Source: Candidatus Methylopumilus universalis (GTDB lineage Bacteria; Pseudomonadota; Gammaproteobacteria; Burkholderiales; Methylophilaceae). Taken from it: DNA of 64,000 nt. This document shows positions 14,834 through 24,602 of this stretch, piece after piece. How positions within the stretch are numbered: the first letter of the stretch is position 1; every line of letters begins with the position of its first letter. The position numbers and the translations under genes are program-made. The stretch spans positions 124,001 through 188,000 of the forward strand of contig NZ_CP040977.1 in assembly GCF_006364435.1 (NCBI RefSeq). Reading direction: 5' to 3'. The notes under the pieces were generated by a model. That model was not told the origin of the DNA and made no database searches. It was given only the letters and a program-made list of their open reading frames with translations.

Positions 14834-15889
14834 TTGAATAAAGATGATACAAGAAAAGATAATCAATCCATCACCTATAGAGATGCAGGGGTAGACATTG
14901 AGGCGGGAGATGCGCTTGTTGAAAGAATCAAGCCTTTTGCAAGAAAAACTATGAGAGCCGAGGTTTTGGGCGGTATTGGAGGTTTCGGATCGTTATTCGA
15001 AGTGCCTAAAAAATATAAAGAGCCTGTTCTCGTTTCGGGTACAGACGGGGTCGGTACAAAACTTAAATTAGCATTCGAATTAAACAAACATGACACAGTT
15101 GGTATTGATTTAGTGGCCATGAGTGTTAACGATATATTGGTTCAAGGTGCTGAACCCTTATTTTTTCTAGATTATTTTGCATGCGGGAAACTTGACGTAG
15201 AAACAGCATCTCAGGTTATTAAAGGTATTGCTGAAGGTTGCGCTCAGTCTGGATGCGCTCTTGTGGGTGGAGAAACAGCAGAAATGCCAGGTATGTATCC
15301 TGAAGGTGAATATGATCTAGCTGGGTTTGCAGTGGGTGTTGTAGAAAAAAGTGAAATCATTGATGGCAAAACAATTCGATCTGGCGATGCAGTGATTGGC
15401 CTTGCTTCTAGTGGAGCTCATTCAAACGGATATTCGCTGATTAGGAAAATTATTAGTAATGAAAAGGCTGATTTTTCAGCACCCTTTGATGGAAAAACAT
15501 TAAGAGATATTGTAATGGAGCCCACTAAGCTTTATGTAAAATCTATTCTTAAGCTGAAAGAGACAGTCAAGATTAAGGGTATGGCACATATTACGGGTGG
15601 AGGTATTACAGAAAATATCCCACGAATTTTAGGCGAAGATTTAAAAGCAGAAATTCAATCATCAAGCTGGCCATTACCAAAACTTTTTACATGGCTTCAA
15701 GATAAAGGGAATATTTCTAGTGCAGAACTTTATCGAACATTTAATTGTGGAATAGGTATGGCTATTATCATTGATCAAAATGACGTGGCTCGCGCAAAGA
15801 AAATCTTAGAGGCATCACAAGAGACTGTTTACGAAATAGGCATCATTAGGAAACGTGAAGCTAATGAACACCCTACTATGGTGATTTAA
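14834..15889 (+). CDS. purM: Phosphoribosylformylglycinamidine cyclo-ligase PurM
   Basis: 351 residues starting TTG at 14834, with a GAGAG ribosome-binding site; no ATG is available before the conserved [18 protein letters not shown]. PurM (AIR synthetase) forms aminoimidazole ribotide from FGAM with ATP. Conserved segments include [28 protein letters not shown], the [11 protein letters not shown] loop and [13 protein letters not shown]. purN, often next to purM, is not adjacent here. Confidence 0.96.
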   Translation: MNKDDTRKDNQSITYRDAGVDIEAGDALVERIKPFARKTMRAEVLGGIGGFGSLFEVPKKYKEPVLVSGTDGVGTKLKLAFELNKHDTVGIDLVAMSVNDILVQGAEPLFFLDYFACGKLDVETASQVIKGIAEGCAQSGCALVGGETAEMPGMYPEGEYDLAGFAVGVVEKSEIIDGKTIRSGDAVIGLASSGAHSNGYSLIRKIISNEKADFSAPFDGKTLRDIVMEPTKLYVKSILKLKETVKIKGMAHITGGGITENIPRILGEDLKAEIQSSSWPLPKLFTWLQDKGNISSAELYRTFNCGIGMAIIIDQNDVARAKKILEASQETVYEIGIIRKREANEHPTMVI

Positions 15890-15896
15890 TCTAAAC

Positions 15897-16625
15897 ATGA
15901 AAAGATTATTGCCATTCAAAAAGTGGCTAGCAGTTTTTTTGGTTTTATTTAATACGTTAGCTTTTTCAAAAGAACTTCCCAATATTTTAGAATTGAAGTA
16001 CGACCTCACTCAAAACGGAGAGTCGCTGGGAACAGTCATTGAGAAATTTATGATTGATGAGGTAGGAAACTATCATATTGAGAGCATTACAAAAGGGATT
16101 GGTCTATACGCTCTGTTTGGAGATCGAGTATTGATGAGCGAAGGCAAGATTACAATTGAAGGCTTAAAGCCACAACGCTTTGAAGTCCATCAAGGAAGTA
16201 ATGCGAGTAAAAATGCAATCGTAGATTTTGATTGGGACAATAAAATATTGATTACTCAGTATAAGGGCAGTGAAACAAAAGAGAATATAGAAAATAAAAC
16301 ACAAGACTTGATTAGTTACTTATACCAATTTAATTATGAAAATTTTGACGAGCCTATAATTGAATTTGTGGCTGCCACTGGCAAGAAATATAAAAAATAT
16401 CAATTCAGAGTTATAGATAAAAAAGTGGCACTTTCCTTAGGCAATACAAACTTTGAGACCACTTCAATTCAAAGTATCGCAGAAAAAGACGGAAAGCCAG
16501 AAACTCAAATATGGTTGAGCAATAAGCTTTATAAGCTGCCTATTCGTATTCGTTATCAGGAAAAGAATGGCTCAACGTTAGAGCAAAACTTGGTGCAGAC
16601 GAATATAGATCTAAATGCATTTTAA
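15897..16625 (+). CDS. DUF3108 domain protein, exported (first of a tandem pair)
   Basis: 242 residues. A signal peptide (residues about 1-25, cut near AFSKE) precedes a beta-rich DUF3108 domain: LKYDLTQNGESLGT, ITIEGLKPQRFEVHQGS, VDFDWDNK and LPIRIRYQEKNGSTLEQ. DUF3108 proteins are periplasmic and of unknown function; some resemble LolA/LolB-like half-barrels. It follows purM by seven bases and its 3' end overlaps the next gene by 11 bases. The neighbour is a paralogue (same SEGLKP, FDW and LPI.IR motifs). Confidence 0.8.
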   Translation: MKRLLPFKKWLAVFLVLFNTLAFSKELPNILELKYDLTQNGESLGTVIEKFMIDEVGNYHIESITKGIGLYALFGDRVLMSEGKITIEGLKPQRFEVHQGSNASKNAIVDFDWDNKILITQYKGSETKENIENKTQDLISYLYQFNYENFDEPIIEFVAATGKKYKKYQFRVIDKKVALSLGNTNFETTSIQSIAEKDGKPETQIWLSNKLYKLPIRIRYQEKNGSTLEQNLVQTNIDLNAF

Positions 16626-17625
16626 TCGCACAAAAAAACTTTTAAAAAGTAACCATGTAAAATTTTTGCTAGCCATTGTAGTTTCAATTCTGGCTCATCT
16701 TTTTTTGTTGGGAGGTATAGATATATACAACCCATTCTTTTTAAAAGACTCAGATAGTCTAAATATTGTTATTGTCAGCCACCTTGAAAGCCCTTTGAAA
16801 AATGATCAACCGGTAAGTCGAAAGAAATCAAATGCCCCAAAAAAAAGCATTAAGCAAAACAAAGAAATAGATAACAATTCGATTAAAAAAGAAGAGGGTA
16901 AAGGAGATGATTTAGAACAGAGCATTGAACATAATGATTTAAACCAAACTCCCAATAGCGACGAAAAAAAAGAAATCCACTATAAAAAAGTGATTATTGA
17001 TTATGATGTAAGAAGAGGCATAGATGGTTCACCTATTGGTGCTGCCAAAACGACCTATTCAATAGATCAAGATAATCGTTACAGTATTAGAAACGAAGTT
17101 GAGGCAAGGGGATTTGTGTCTCTTTTTTATTGGAATAAATTAGTGCAAACAAGTAATGGGCTAGTCACTTCAGAAGGCTTGAAGCCACTTAATTACCATT
17201 ATCAATTCGGCAGCAAGATAGATAATTCAGCAGCATTTGATTGGGAATCTAAAAAAATAATTACTACAATGAATGGAAAAGTAAATGAGTTTGAAATATT
17301 GGAAGGTTCACAAGATATGTTGAGCTTCATGTATCAATTCATGTTTGAGCCCCCTTTAACCAAAATGAAACTGTATATTACAAATGGTAAATCTTACAAG
17401 CCCTATGATTATGCTTATATTGGAGATGAAGTTATTGAGACTGACGTTGATAAGATAGCAACAATGCATATAGCAAAGTTTAATTATAACAATGAAGAAA
17501 GAATTGATTTGTGGCTTGCAAAAGACTATAGGTATCTTCCAATCAAAATAAGAAAAACAGAAAAAGATGGAAGTATTTTAGATCAATCCGCAAAAAAAAT
17601 TGAAACTGAAAGCCTAGGTTTATAA
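16615..17625 (+). CDS. DUF3108 domain protein with membrane anchor and charged linker (TonB-like layout)
   Basis: 336 residues. A membrane anchor (about residues 16-32, LLAIVVSILAHLFLLGGI) is followed by a Lys/Asn/Glu-rich linker of about 90 residues (KKSNAPKKSIKQNKE, KKEEGKGDD) and a C-terminal DUF3108 domain (about 130-336: VTSEGLKPLNYHYQFGS, AAFDWESKKI, LPIKIRKTEKDGSILDQ). The anchor plus flexible linker plus beta domain layout recalls TonB, though no TonB_C signature is present. Function unknown; possibly transfers a ligand across the periplasm with its neighbour. Confidence 0.75.
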   Translation: MHFNRTKKLLKSNHVKFLLAIVVSILAHLFLLGGIDIYNPFFLKDSDSLNIVIVSHLESPLKNDQPVSRKKSNAPKKSIKQNKEIDNNSIKKEEGKGDDLEQSIEHNDLNQTPNSDEKKEIHYKKVIIDYDVRRGIDGSPIGAAKTTYSIDQDNRYSIRNEVEARGFVSLFYWNKLVQTSNGLVTSEGLKPLNYHYQFGSKIDNSAAFDWESKKIITTMNGKVNEFEILEGSQDMLSFMYQFMFEPPLTKMKLYITNGKSYKPYDYAYIGDEVIETDVDKIATMHIAKFNYNNEERIDLWLAKDYRYLPIKIRKTEKDGSILDQSAKKIETESLGL

Positions 17626-17627
17626 AT

Positions 17628-18884
17628 ATGCTTAATCTGAATTTGATGCAACACTGTGCCAATATTTTGGGGGAGGCATTAGATTTTCATGGCCCTGCCG
17701 ATATGAAATTGAGTAACTATTTTCGAGAGCATGGCGAATTGGGACAGAAAGATAGAGGTGAGATTGCTGAATGTATCTATGGTGTGATTCGGAGATTTAG
17801 ATTTTTAAAGAAAATAAATGGAGATGAAAATAACTATAAAAAACTAGTTATTGCCTGGCTAATAAAAATTGAAGGAAGAAGTATTAGAGACCTGGAGCAT
17901 GAATTAAGTAAAGAAGAAGTTGAATGGGCCAAAACATTAAAATCAAAAGATACAGAAGAATATACATGGCCAGAAAAATTAAGTCTACCTGACTGGCTTT
18001 GGGATTTATTAGTTGAACAATATGGCATAGATGAGGCAATACTTTTAGCTAGAAGTTTTCTTGAGCCAGCTAAATTGGATATACGAGTTAATACAATAAA
18101 AATAAGTCGAGATGATCTGGTTGATGAACTTGCAAAAGATACAACTGATATTGAAGTTATGACCTATTCCCCATCCGGCATCAGAATTGCCCGAGGGACG
18201 TCGCTAAGTCGAAATAGATTATTTTTAGAAGGAAAGATTGAAGTTCAGGATGAAAGCAGTCAAATATTAAGTTTTCTGGTAGATGCAAAAAGAGGAATGA
18301 TGGTTGCAGACTTTTGCGCTGGCGCAGGTGGGAAGAGCTTAGCCATTGGGGCAATTATGAAAAACACTGGCCGCATATATGCTTATGATATTTCTGAAAA
18401 ACGAATTATTAATTTAGGTAAGCGACTAAAAAAATCAGGATTATCTAACTTATTCGCACAAAAGATTAAAAATGAAAAAGATGCAAAGTTAAAAAAATTA
18501 CATGGAAAATTTGATCGAGTACTTGCTGACGTTCCTTGCAGCGGAACTGGCACATTTAGAAGAAATCCAGATTTGAAATGGAAAAATTCTATTCAGGACT
18601 TAGATGAGCTTAATTTAAAACAGTTAGCTATTCTTGAGGAAGCTAAAAAACTAGTAAAAAAAGAAGGCCGATTAATTTATTCCACATGTAGTCTTTTAAA
18701 AAGAGAAAATGGGCTCATTGTTGAAAGTTTTTTAGAGAAAAATAAAAACTTTAAAATAATTTCAGCGAACGATATTTTGATAAAAAATCAAATACCACTT
18801 TCGACAGGTATTTTTTTGGAACTGACCCCGCATAAACAGAAAACAGACGGATTTTTTGCAGCAGTTCTAGAGCGAACTGATTAA
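17628..18884 (+). CDS. RsmB/NOP-family RNA (cytosine-5)-methyltransferase
   Basis: 418 residues. An N-terminal helical region (about 1-150) is followed by the class I SAM-binding core: DFCAGAGGKSLAIGA (motif I), YAYDISEKRI, then DVPCSGTGTFRRNPDLKW (motif IV with the releasing cysteine) and YSTCSLLKREN (motif VI with the catalytic cysteine). These two cysteines define m5C RNA methyltransferases. The likely target is 16S rRNA as for RsmB (m5C967), but a paralogue with another site is possible, so I give no symbol. It starts two bases after the DUF3108 gene. Confidence 0.85.
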   Translation: MLNLNLMQHCANILGEALDFHGPADMKLSNYFREHGELGQKDRGEIAECIYGVIRRFRFLKKINGDENNYKKLVIAWLIKIEGRSIRDLEHELSKEEVEWAKTLKSKDTEEYTWPEKLSLPDWLWDLLVEQYGIDEAILLARSFLEPAKLDIRVNTIKISRDDLVDELAKDTTDIEVMTYSPSGIRIARGTSLSRNRLFLEGKIEVQDESSQILSFLVDAKRGMMVADFCAGAGGKSLAIGAIMKNTGRIYAYDISEKRIINLGKRLKKSGLSNLFAQKIKNEKDAKLKKLHGKFDRVLADVPCSGTGTFRRNPDLKWKNSIQDLDELNLKQLAILEEAKKLVKKEGRLIYSTCSLLKRENGLIVESFLEKNKNFKIISANDILIKNQIPLSTGIFLELTPHKQKTDGFFAAVLERTD

Positions 18885-18893
18885 ATGAAAAAA

Positions 18894-19460
18894 TTAACGT
18901 TTATAAGGTAATTTTTCAGCGTAAGATTCTATTCTTGTCCAGTCAAAGTAAGGGCCTGGGTCTGTTTTTCGTGATGGCGCAATATCAGAGTGACCTACAA
19001 TACATTCAATCGGATATTTTTTTAGTATGCTTTGAATAAGTTTTTCTAAGCACTTATATTGCTCAGGTTCAAAAATATCATAGTCGCTACCTTCCAGTTC
19101 AATCCCAATCGAAAAATCATTGCAATGATTAAATTGATTCCATGTTGATTCACCTGCGTGCCAGGCCCGATCCAAACATGACACAAATTGAATGAGTGAA
19201 CCATCTCTTCTAATTAAAAAATGAGAGGATACTTTTAGATTTGAAATAGATTTAAAGTATTCGTGGTCGTCAGGGTTAATTTTATTTGTAAATAAATCAA
19301 TGATACTATTGCCGCCATAAGTTCTGGGTGGAAGGCTAATATTATGAATTACAATCAAATTAATATTAGACTTATTCGGTCGATTGTCAAAGTTAGGCGA
19401 TAATATAATCTTTGCTTGATCTGCAAATCCTGAGTCGTTTATTAATAAAGATGTAAGCAT
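18894..19460 (-). CDS. ampD: 1,6-anhydro-N-acetylmuramyl-L-alanine amidase AmpD
   Basis: 188 residues of the amidase_2 zinc family without a signal peptide, as expected for cytosolic AmpD. Visible elements: LIVIHNISLPP (first zinc His), SSHFLIRRDGSLIQFV, RAWHAGES, and VGHSDIAPSRKTDPGPYFDW carrying the last zinc ligands. It cleaves the peptide from anhydro-muropeptides during cell-wall recycling. Its product pool controls AmpR-type regulators where present; none is seen here. Convergent with the methyltransferase gene. Confidence 0.93.
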   Translation of the reverse strand: MLTSLLINDSGFADQAKIILSPNFDNRPNKSNINLIVIHNISLPPRTYGGNSIIDLFTNKINPDDHEYFKSISNLKVSSHFLIRRDGSLIQFVSCLDRAWHAGESTWNQFNHCNDFSIGIELEGSDYDIFEPEQYKCLEKLIQSILKKYPIECIVGHSDIAPSRKTDPGPYFDWTRIESYAEKLPYKR

Positions 19461-19497
19461 TGTTAATTTGAGTGGTGTTTAAAATTAAAGGATTGAA

Positions 19498-20499
19498 ATG
19501 ATTTTTTTAGAATTATTTTTTATGTTATTAGTTATTCTAGTCTCAGCTGAGATATTTACCAATGCACTTGAGCATTTAGGAGAAAAATTAAAAATTTCAG
19601 AGGGCGTCACAGGATCAATTTTTGCGGCTATAGGAACTGCTCTTCCAGAGACATTAGTTCCGCTATTAGCACTTTTGTCTTCTCATGGAGATAAGGAGAC
19701 TAACCACCAGGTTGGAGTCGGAGCAATTTTAGGCGCCCCTCTCATGCTCTCTACTTTAACAATGTTTATTATGGCTATGTCTGTAATTGGGCATAGAGGA
19801 TTTGGAGGGCATTTAAAACCTGAAAAAACTGGATTGATTAGGGACTTAGATTTTTTTATATGCTCATTTATCTTTGCTGGCATAGCTTTATTTATTCCAC
19901 ATACGTCCGAGCTTGCTAGAGGCTTAATAGCATTTTTAATGGTTTTTTCATATTTTATTTATATTTTAGTGACTATTCGAGCATCAAAAAAACTTGTTAA
20001 CGAAGGCCATGCCACTGAAGCGTCAAATCCTATGTTTATGGAAAGAATTGGTCTTCCAAATAATTATTTGATTATTTCCATTCAATTACTTATTGGCTTA
20101 GCTCTGTTGGTATTTGGAGCAAAAGGGTTTATTTCTGGCATTGAGGAAACTTCGTCTATTTTAGGAATTTCTGCACTTATTTTGTCTATGTTAATTATTC
20201 CAATAGCGACTGAGCTCCCTGAAAAAGTGAACAGTATTTTTTGGATTCGCAAAGGTAAAGACACACTTGCTTTTGGAAATATAACTGGCGCGATGGTATT
20301 TCAGGGAACACTTCTTCCCGCAATTGGCATACTTCTTACGCCATGGGAGCCAAGAAAAGAAGTTTATTTATGTATTTTTATAACACTTCTTTCTTCTTTA
20401 TGGATCAGAATTCTCATTCAAAAATCTAATATCAAAATTTGGCATTTAGGTATAAATGGTATTTTTTATTTTACATATCTATATTTTGCACTTCATTGA
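19498..20499 (+). CDS. Sodium/calcium exchanger family (CaCA) membrane protein
   Basis: 333 residues, about ten hydrophobic segments. The two alpha repeats of the CaCA family are recognisable: GSIFAAIGTALPETLVPLLALL near residue 40 and LIIPIATELPEKVNSIFW near 240, each with the G.A.P.E-type acidic motif. Family members exchange Na+ or H+ for Ca2+ or other divalent cations across the inner membrane. The specific ion is not readable. Followed after 14 bases by an RDD-family gene. Confidence 0.82.
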   Translation: MIFLELFFMLLVILVSAEIFTNALEHLGEKLKISEGVTGSIFAAIGTALPETLVPLLALLSSHGDKETNHQVGVGAILGAPLMLSTLTMFIMAMSVIGHRGFGGHLKPEKTGLIRDLDFFICSFIFAGIALFIPHTSELARGLIAFLMVFSYFIYILVTIRASKKLVNEGHATEASNPMFMERIGLPNNYLIISIQLLIGLALLVFGAKGFISGIEETSSILGISALILSMLIIPIATELPEKVNSIFWIRKGKDTLAFGNITGAMVFQGTLLPAIGILLTPWEPRKEVYLCIFITLLSSLWIRILIQKSNIKIWHLGINGIFYFTYLYFALH

Positions 20500-20513
20500 T
20501 TTAGTTTTTATTT

Positions 20514-20960
20514 GTGAAAAAAGATAATCCGTCGCTGATCCGAGTTTATGGTTCCTTAATATATGAATTATTTGCTCTAATACCTATATGGATGGTAACA
20601 GGATTTATTTTTATATATTTCTTTGATGAATTTTTTGGTGCATATCGTAGACCAGTATTTCAGATTTATTTATGGCTTATGTCAGGAATTTATTTAACCT
20701 ATTGCTGGACTAAATCGGGCCAGACTCTCGCAATGAGAGCATGGAAATTGAAAATAGTTTCTAGGCGTGGAACCCTTAATCAAAAATTAGCATGGAAGCG
20801 TTATATTTATGCAACCTTGGGCGTGCTTATAGGAGGTATAGGTTTTCTATGGGCACTTACCAATAAGAAACATTTGTATCTTCACGATCAAATTTTAAAT
20901 AATTATTTTATTGATGTTCAGTTTTATAAATCATCATCACACCGATTGAAAAAAAGATAA
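20514..20960 (+). CDS. RDD family membrane protein (GTG start)
   Basis: 148 residues starting GTG at 20514. Three to four membrane segments; the RDD-type features are SLIYELFALIPIW, YCWTKSGQTLAMRAWKLKIV and the C-terminal HLYLHDQILNNYFIDV. The typical Arg-Asp-Asp is partly degenerate here. RDD proteins have been linked to ion transport but are mostly uncharacterised. Its last 53 bases overlap the convergent 3' end of lptG. Confidence 0.8.
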   Translation: MKKDNPSLIRVYGSLIYELFALIPIWMVTGFIFIYFFDEFFGAYRRPVFQIYLWLMSGIYLTYCWTKSGQTLAMRAWKLKIVSRRGTLNQKLAWKRYIYATLGVLIGGIGFLWALTNKKHLYLHDQILNNYFIDVQFYKSSSHRLKKR

Positions 20961-21978
20961 GTGTAGGAATTGCTGCACAAGAAAGTGGGTGCCAGTCATT
21001 AAGAAGACCGATATATCTAAATCCTGAGTTCATAATTTGGTAGAAAATACCAAATAGAATTCCTAGAAATATTTTTACATTTTTACCTCCAGAGCGTTCT
21101 TGAAAAAATCCGAATGGTATTGCAAACAACACCATTGCAATAGATGCTAGCGGATAAATTAATTTTTCCCATAAAGCAATTTCATACCTAGTAACTTTTT
21201 GCCTATTATTTTTCAGATATTTGATGAAATGGATAAGGCCCATAGATGACATTTTTTCTGGAGAGACCAGAAGAACATTCATCATTTCAGGTTTTATAAG
21301 CGATTTCCAATTTGCACTTTTGAGAGAAATTGTAGAAATTTTATCTTGATTAAAAATTGTTTGATCAACATCCTCAAGTTTCCATTCAGATTCTTTAAAG
21401 TTGGCTTTTTTAGCATTTGTAATTGTTCTTAAATGAAAATTATTATCGAATTCGTATATACGTATATTTGACAAGCTTGTATCGGGCAAAACATGCTCAA
21501 CATTAATAAAGCTATTACTATCTTTAATCCACAAACCAGATCTAAATTCTTGAGTCACAATAGACTCTTTGGCTGTAATTCTTATTTCTTGCGCTTTTTT
21601 TTCTGAAAGAGGAGTCACAAGATCTCCCACCGCAAATGTAAACAAAGTAAAAAATAGCCCTGTAAACGAAAGGGTAAACGCTATGTGCTTTATTGAGTAT
21701 CCGCTTGAGCGTATAACAGTTAATTCAGAATTTTCAGAAAGCTGTCCGATGGCATACATAGATCCAATAAGGACAGCGATTGGTACGATTTCATAAACAT
21801 GTCCTGGAATACTAAGAACAACATAACTAAAAATGCTAAGTAAGTTATATGTTCCTTTGCCCAAATCATTTATTTCTTGAATAAAATCAAAAAAGGACAA
21901 TATACCTATGAGACCAATCATGACCCAGAAAATCGGTATAGCAAGCTCTAAATTAAGATATCGATACAAAATTTTCAT
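20908..21978 (-). CDS. lptG: LPS export ABC transporter permease LptG
   Basis: 356 residues with the LptF/G layout: three N-terminal membrane helices, a periplasmic beta-jellyroll domain (about 130-265) and three C-terminal helices. Conserved pieces are VLIGSMYAIGQLSENSELTVIRSSGYS (coupling helix region) and FAIPFGFFQERSGGKNVKIFLGI. With LptF and LptB2 it extracts LPS from the inner membrane and feeds the LptC-A-D bridge. Overlaps lptF by four bases at its start and the RDD gene by 53 bases at its 3' end. Confidence 0.93.
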   Translation of the reverse strand: MKILYRYLNLELAIPIFWVMIGLIGILSFFDFIQEINDLGKGTYNLLSIFSYVVLSIPGHVYEIVPIAVLIGSMYAIGQLSENSELTVIRSSGYSIKHIAFTLSFTGLFFTLFTFAVGDLVTPLSEKKAQEIRITAKESIVTQEFRSGLWIKDSNSFINVEHVLPDTSLSNIRIYEFDNNFHLRTITNAKKANFKESEWKLEDVDQTIFNQDKISTISLKSANWKSLIKPEMMNVLLVSPEKMSSMGLIHFIKYLKNNRQKVTRYEIALWEKLIYPLASIAMVLFAIPFGFFQERSGGKNVKIFLGILFGIFYQIMNSGFRYIGLLNDWHPLSCAAIPTLIFFSIGVMMIYKTEHQ

Positions 21979-23069
21979 TTTGTATTTAAGTTGCTTTTGA
22001 GATTAAAAAGCGGCTGATTGATTGATCGTTTATAAGTAAAATAAATCGCTGCAAATAAAAAAATAAGATGAATTGGCCAAAAACCAATGGTGACACTTAC
22101 TTTTTTTAGGGAGATAAGTGTATTCATAATAGCTAAAAGATTATTGTAAATAATAAAAATTAAGACAGCAAAAATAATATTAAGAGATCTTCCCGCGCGA
22201 GGATTAGTAAAGCTTAAAGGAATAGCTAAGAAAACCAATAGAATGCATGATATAGGTGATGCAATCCTCCACTGAAGTTCTAATCGGTCGGCCAAAGTTT
22301 TTGATTTAATTACATCAGAAAGTTTTTTGCTATCAACAGTTTCTATGAAGGGCTCCACAGGTTGTTGGGCTGTCAATATGCCGTATTGGTCAAATTCTGT
22401 AGTAGAAAATTCTTTTGTATTTGGCACGCCCTCGTACCTTCGGCCTTTTTGTAAAATAATATAGTTATCACCTTTGTTTGAAATTTCTCGATGACCGTTG
22501 CTAGCAATCACAACGCCTAATTTGTTATTATGCTTTGTTTGAACAAAAATGTTTTTTACAGCACTCCCTAATTCATCAAAGCTTTCAATATAAAAGACTC
22601 GATCTAAACTTTTTGACTCTTTAAATGTCCCTGGATTAAGCCTTGACAATTCATCACGACTTTTTAATTGATTCTTAAATTGATCGGCTGTTCTGACCGC
22701 CCAAGGGTTTAAAAAAAGCGAGAGAAATGCCACCATAAATATAGCCGGCAGAGCAAAAGAAGCAATAGGCTTAATAATTTTTGCAAGACTCAAACCCGAG
22801 CTAAGCCAGATAATCATTTCGTGGTCACGATACCATCGAGAAAGGGTAAGTAGGACTGCCAAGAAAATAGATAGAGACAACAAAAGGGGTGAATATTTGA
22901 TAAGATTAAGCCCTAGAATTGTTATGATTGAATCATTGGGGATAGCGCCCTTAGCTGCATATCTAAGATAAAATGTAATTCTTTGGGCCATTACAATACT
23001 TAAAAGTATTAAAAGTGCCGTAATTGAATTAACAAGCAGTTCTTTTTTTAACGAGGTTTTAAATAGCAT
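21975..23069 (-). CDS. lptF: LPS export ABC transporter permease LptF
   Basis: 364 residues, paired with LptG. N-terminal helices contain LVNSITALLILLSIVMAQR; the coupling segment reads LSRWYRDHEMIIWLSSGLSLAKII. A periplasmic beta domain follows (about 125-260), then FLAIPLSFTNPRAGRSLNIIF and the last helices. Divergent from pepA with a 45-base gap, the usual lptFG/pepA arrangement in proteobacteria. It translates first in the lptF-lptG pair (ATGA overlap). Confidence 0.93.
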   Translation of the reverse strand: MLFKTSLKKELLVNSITALLILLSIVMAQRITFYLRYAAKGAIPNDSIITILGLNLIKYSPLLLSLSIFLAVLLTLSRWYRDHEMIIWLSSGLSLAKIIKPIASFALPAIFMVAFLSLFLNPWAVRTADQFKNQLKSRDELSRLNPGTFKESKSLDRVFYIESFDELGSAVKNIFVQTKHNNKLGVVIASNGHREISNKGDNYIILQKGRRYEGVPNTKEFSTTEFDQYGILTAQQPVEPFIETVDSKKLSDVIKSKTLADRLELQWRIASPISCILLVFLAIPLSFTNPRAGRSLNIIFAVLIFIIYNNLLAIMNTLISLKKVSVTIGFWPIHLIFLFAAIYFTYKRSINQPLFNLKSNLNTK

Positions 23070-23114
23070 TGATTTTTCCCGTTTTTAACATTCGAGAATA
23101 TTTAAGGAATATAT

Positions 23115-24596
23115 ATGAAATTTAGCATAAAAACAGACCTCCCGGAGAAACAACGCTCAGATGTATTAGTTCTCGGAGTTTACGACTCACTTAAGGTTGC
23201 ATATGACAAACCAATTTTAAGCACATCCACAATTAGTTATCTTGCTTCTATTTTGAAACATGGGGATATGAGTGGTAAGGCTGGCTCTTCTCTTATTTTA
23301 TATAATGTTCCTGGAACAAAAATCCCAAAAATACTTTTAATAGGTCTAGGCAAGGAAAAAGAGCTGGATGGAAAAAAATATCGTGCCGCAGTGAGATCTA
23401 TGATTGATGCTCTTAAGAAAATGGACGTTAAAACAATTGCATCTTACATACAAATTGCTCCAGTTATAGGAAGTGATATTGCGTGGAATGTTGAGCACTT
23501 TATAAATGAAGTTATGGATGCGACTTATGAATTCGCTGAGCTAAAAACAATCAATAAAAAAACTAAAAAAACTTTTGATTTTCTGGTGAATGTAGATAAG
23601 AGAAATCAAAAAATTGCTGAAGGAGCATTAAAGAAATCATTTGCGTTAGCAAAAGGGATTGAGCTTACAAAAACACTTGGCAATCTACCGCCTAATATAT
23701 GTACACCAACTTATTTGGGAAAAAAAGCCCAGGAAATTGGAAAAGAACATGGCATGAAGATTGATGTTTTAGATCAAAAACAAATTGAAAAATTAAAAAT
23801 GGGTTCTTTTCTTGGTGTAGCTAAAGGTAGCAGACAGCCACCAAAATTTATTGTGCTTCAGCATAATAAAGGTAAAAAAACACAAAAGCCTATTGTTTTG
23901 GTAGGTAAGGGAATTACCTTCGATGCAGGTGGCATATCAATTAAGCCTGCAGGTGATATGGATGAAATGAAATACGATATGTGTGGAGCAGCAAGTGTTC
24001 TTGGCACCTTTAAGACGATTGGCTTATTAAATCTCCCCATGAATGTTATCGGAATAATTCCAACGTGTGAGAATTTACCTGATGGTTTAGCTTTGAAACC
24101 CGGAGATATTTTAACCAGCATGTCAGGCCAAACAATTGAAGTATTAAATACTGACGCTGAAGGAAGATTGATCTTATGCGATGCATTAACTTTCGCAGAG
24201 AGATTTAATCCAGAGGTTGTAATTGATATTGCAACGCTCACCGGGGCATGCGTGATTGCTCTTGGACATCACGCTTCAGGCTTGTATAGCAATGACGATA
24301 AGTTAGCAAAAGATCTTGAATCAGCAGGCCAAATATCTATGGATCGTGCATGGCGTATGCCGTTGTGGGAAGATTATCAATCACAACTGGATAGTAACTT
24401 TGCTGATATGGCTAATATTGGCGGAAGAGCAGGAGGTAGCATTACTGCGGCTTGTTTCTTATCTAGATTTGCAAAAAAATATAAATGGGCTCATTTGGAT
24501 ATCGCAGGCACTGCATGGAAATCCGGAAAAGCTAAAGGAGCCACAGGAAGGCCAGTTGGATTATTAACTCAATATATTTTAAATAAAACATATTAA
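23115..24596 (+). CDS. pepA: Leucyl aminopeptidase PepA (M17)
   Basis: 493 residues. The catalytic C-terminal domain shows VGKGITFDAGGISIKPAGDMDEMKYDMCGAASV (metal ligands and catalytic Lys), then NTDAEGRLILCDAL, the M17 signature, and ATLTGACVIALGHHASGLYSN. It releases N-terminal residues from peptides using two metal ions; in E. coli it also binds DNA in Xer recombination. Full length. An AAGGAAT ribosome-binding site precedes the ATG. Confidence 0.96.
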   Translation: MKFSIKTDLPEKQRSDVLVLGVYDSLKVAYDKPILSTSTISYLASILKHGDMSGKAGSSLILYNVPGTKIPKILLIGLGKEKELDGKKYRAAVRSMIDALKKMDVKTIASYIQIAPVIGSDIAWNVEHFINEVMDATYEFAELKTINKKTKKTFDFLVNVDKRNQKIAEGALKKSFALAKGIELTKTLGNLPPNICTPTYLGKKAQEIGKEHGMKIDVLDQKQIEKLKMGSFLGVAKGSRQPPKFIVLQHNKGKKTQKPIVLVGKGITFDAGGISIKPAGDMDEMKYDMCGAASVLGTFKTIGLLNLPMNVIGIIPTCENLPDGLALKPGDILTSMSGQTIEVLNTDAEGRLILCDALTFAERFNPEVVIDIATLTGACVIALGHHASGLYSNDDKLAKDLESAGQISMDRAWRMPLWEDYQSQLDSNFADMANIGGRAGGSITAACFLSRFAKKYKWAHLDIAGTAWKSGKAKGATGRPVGLLTQYILNKTY

Positions 24597-24602
24597 ATCT
24601 AC

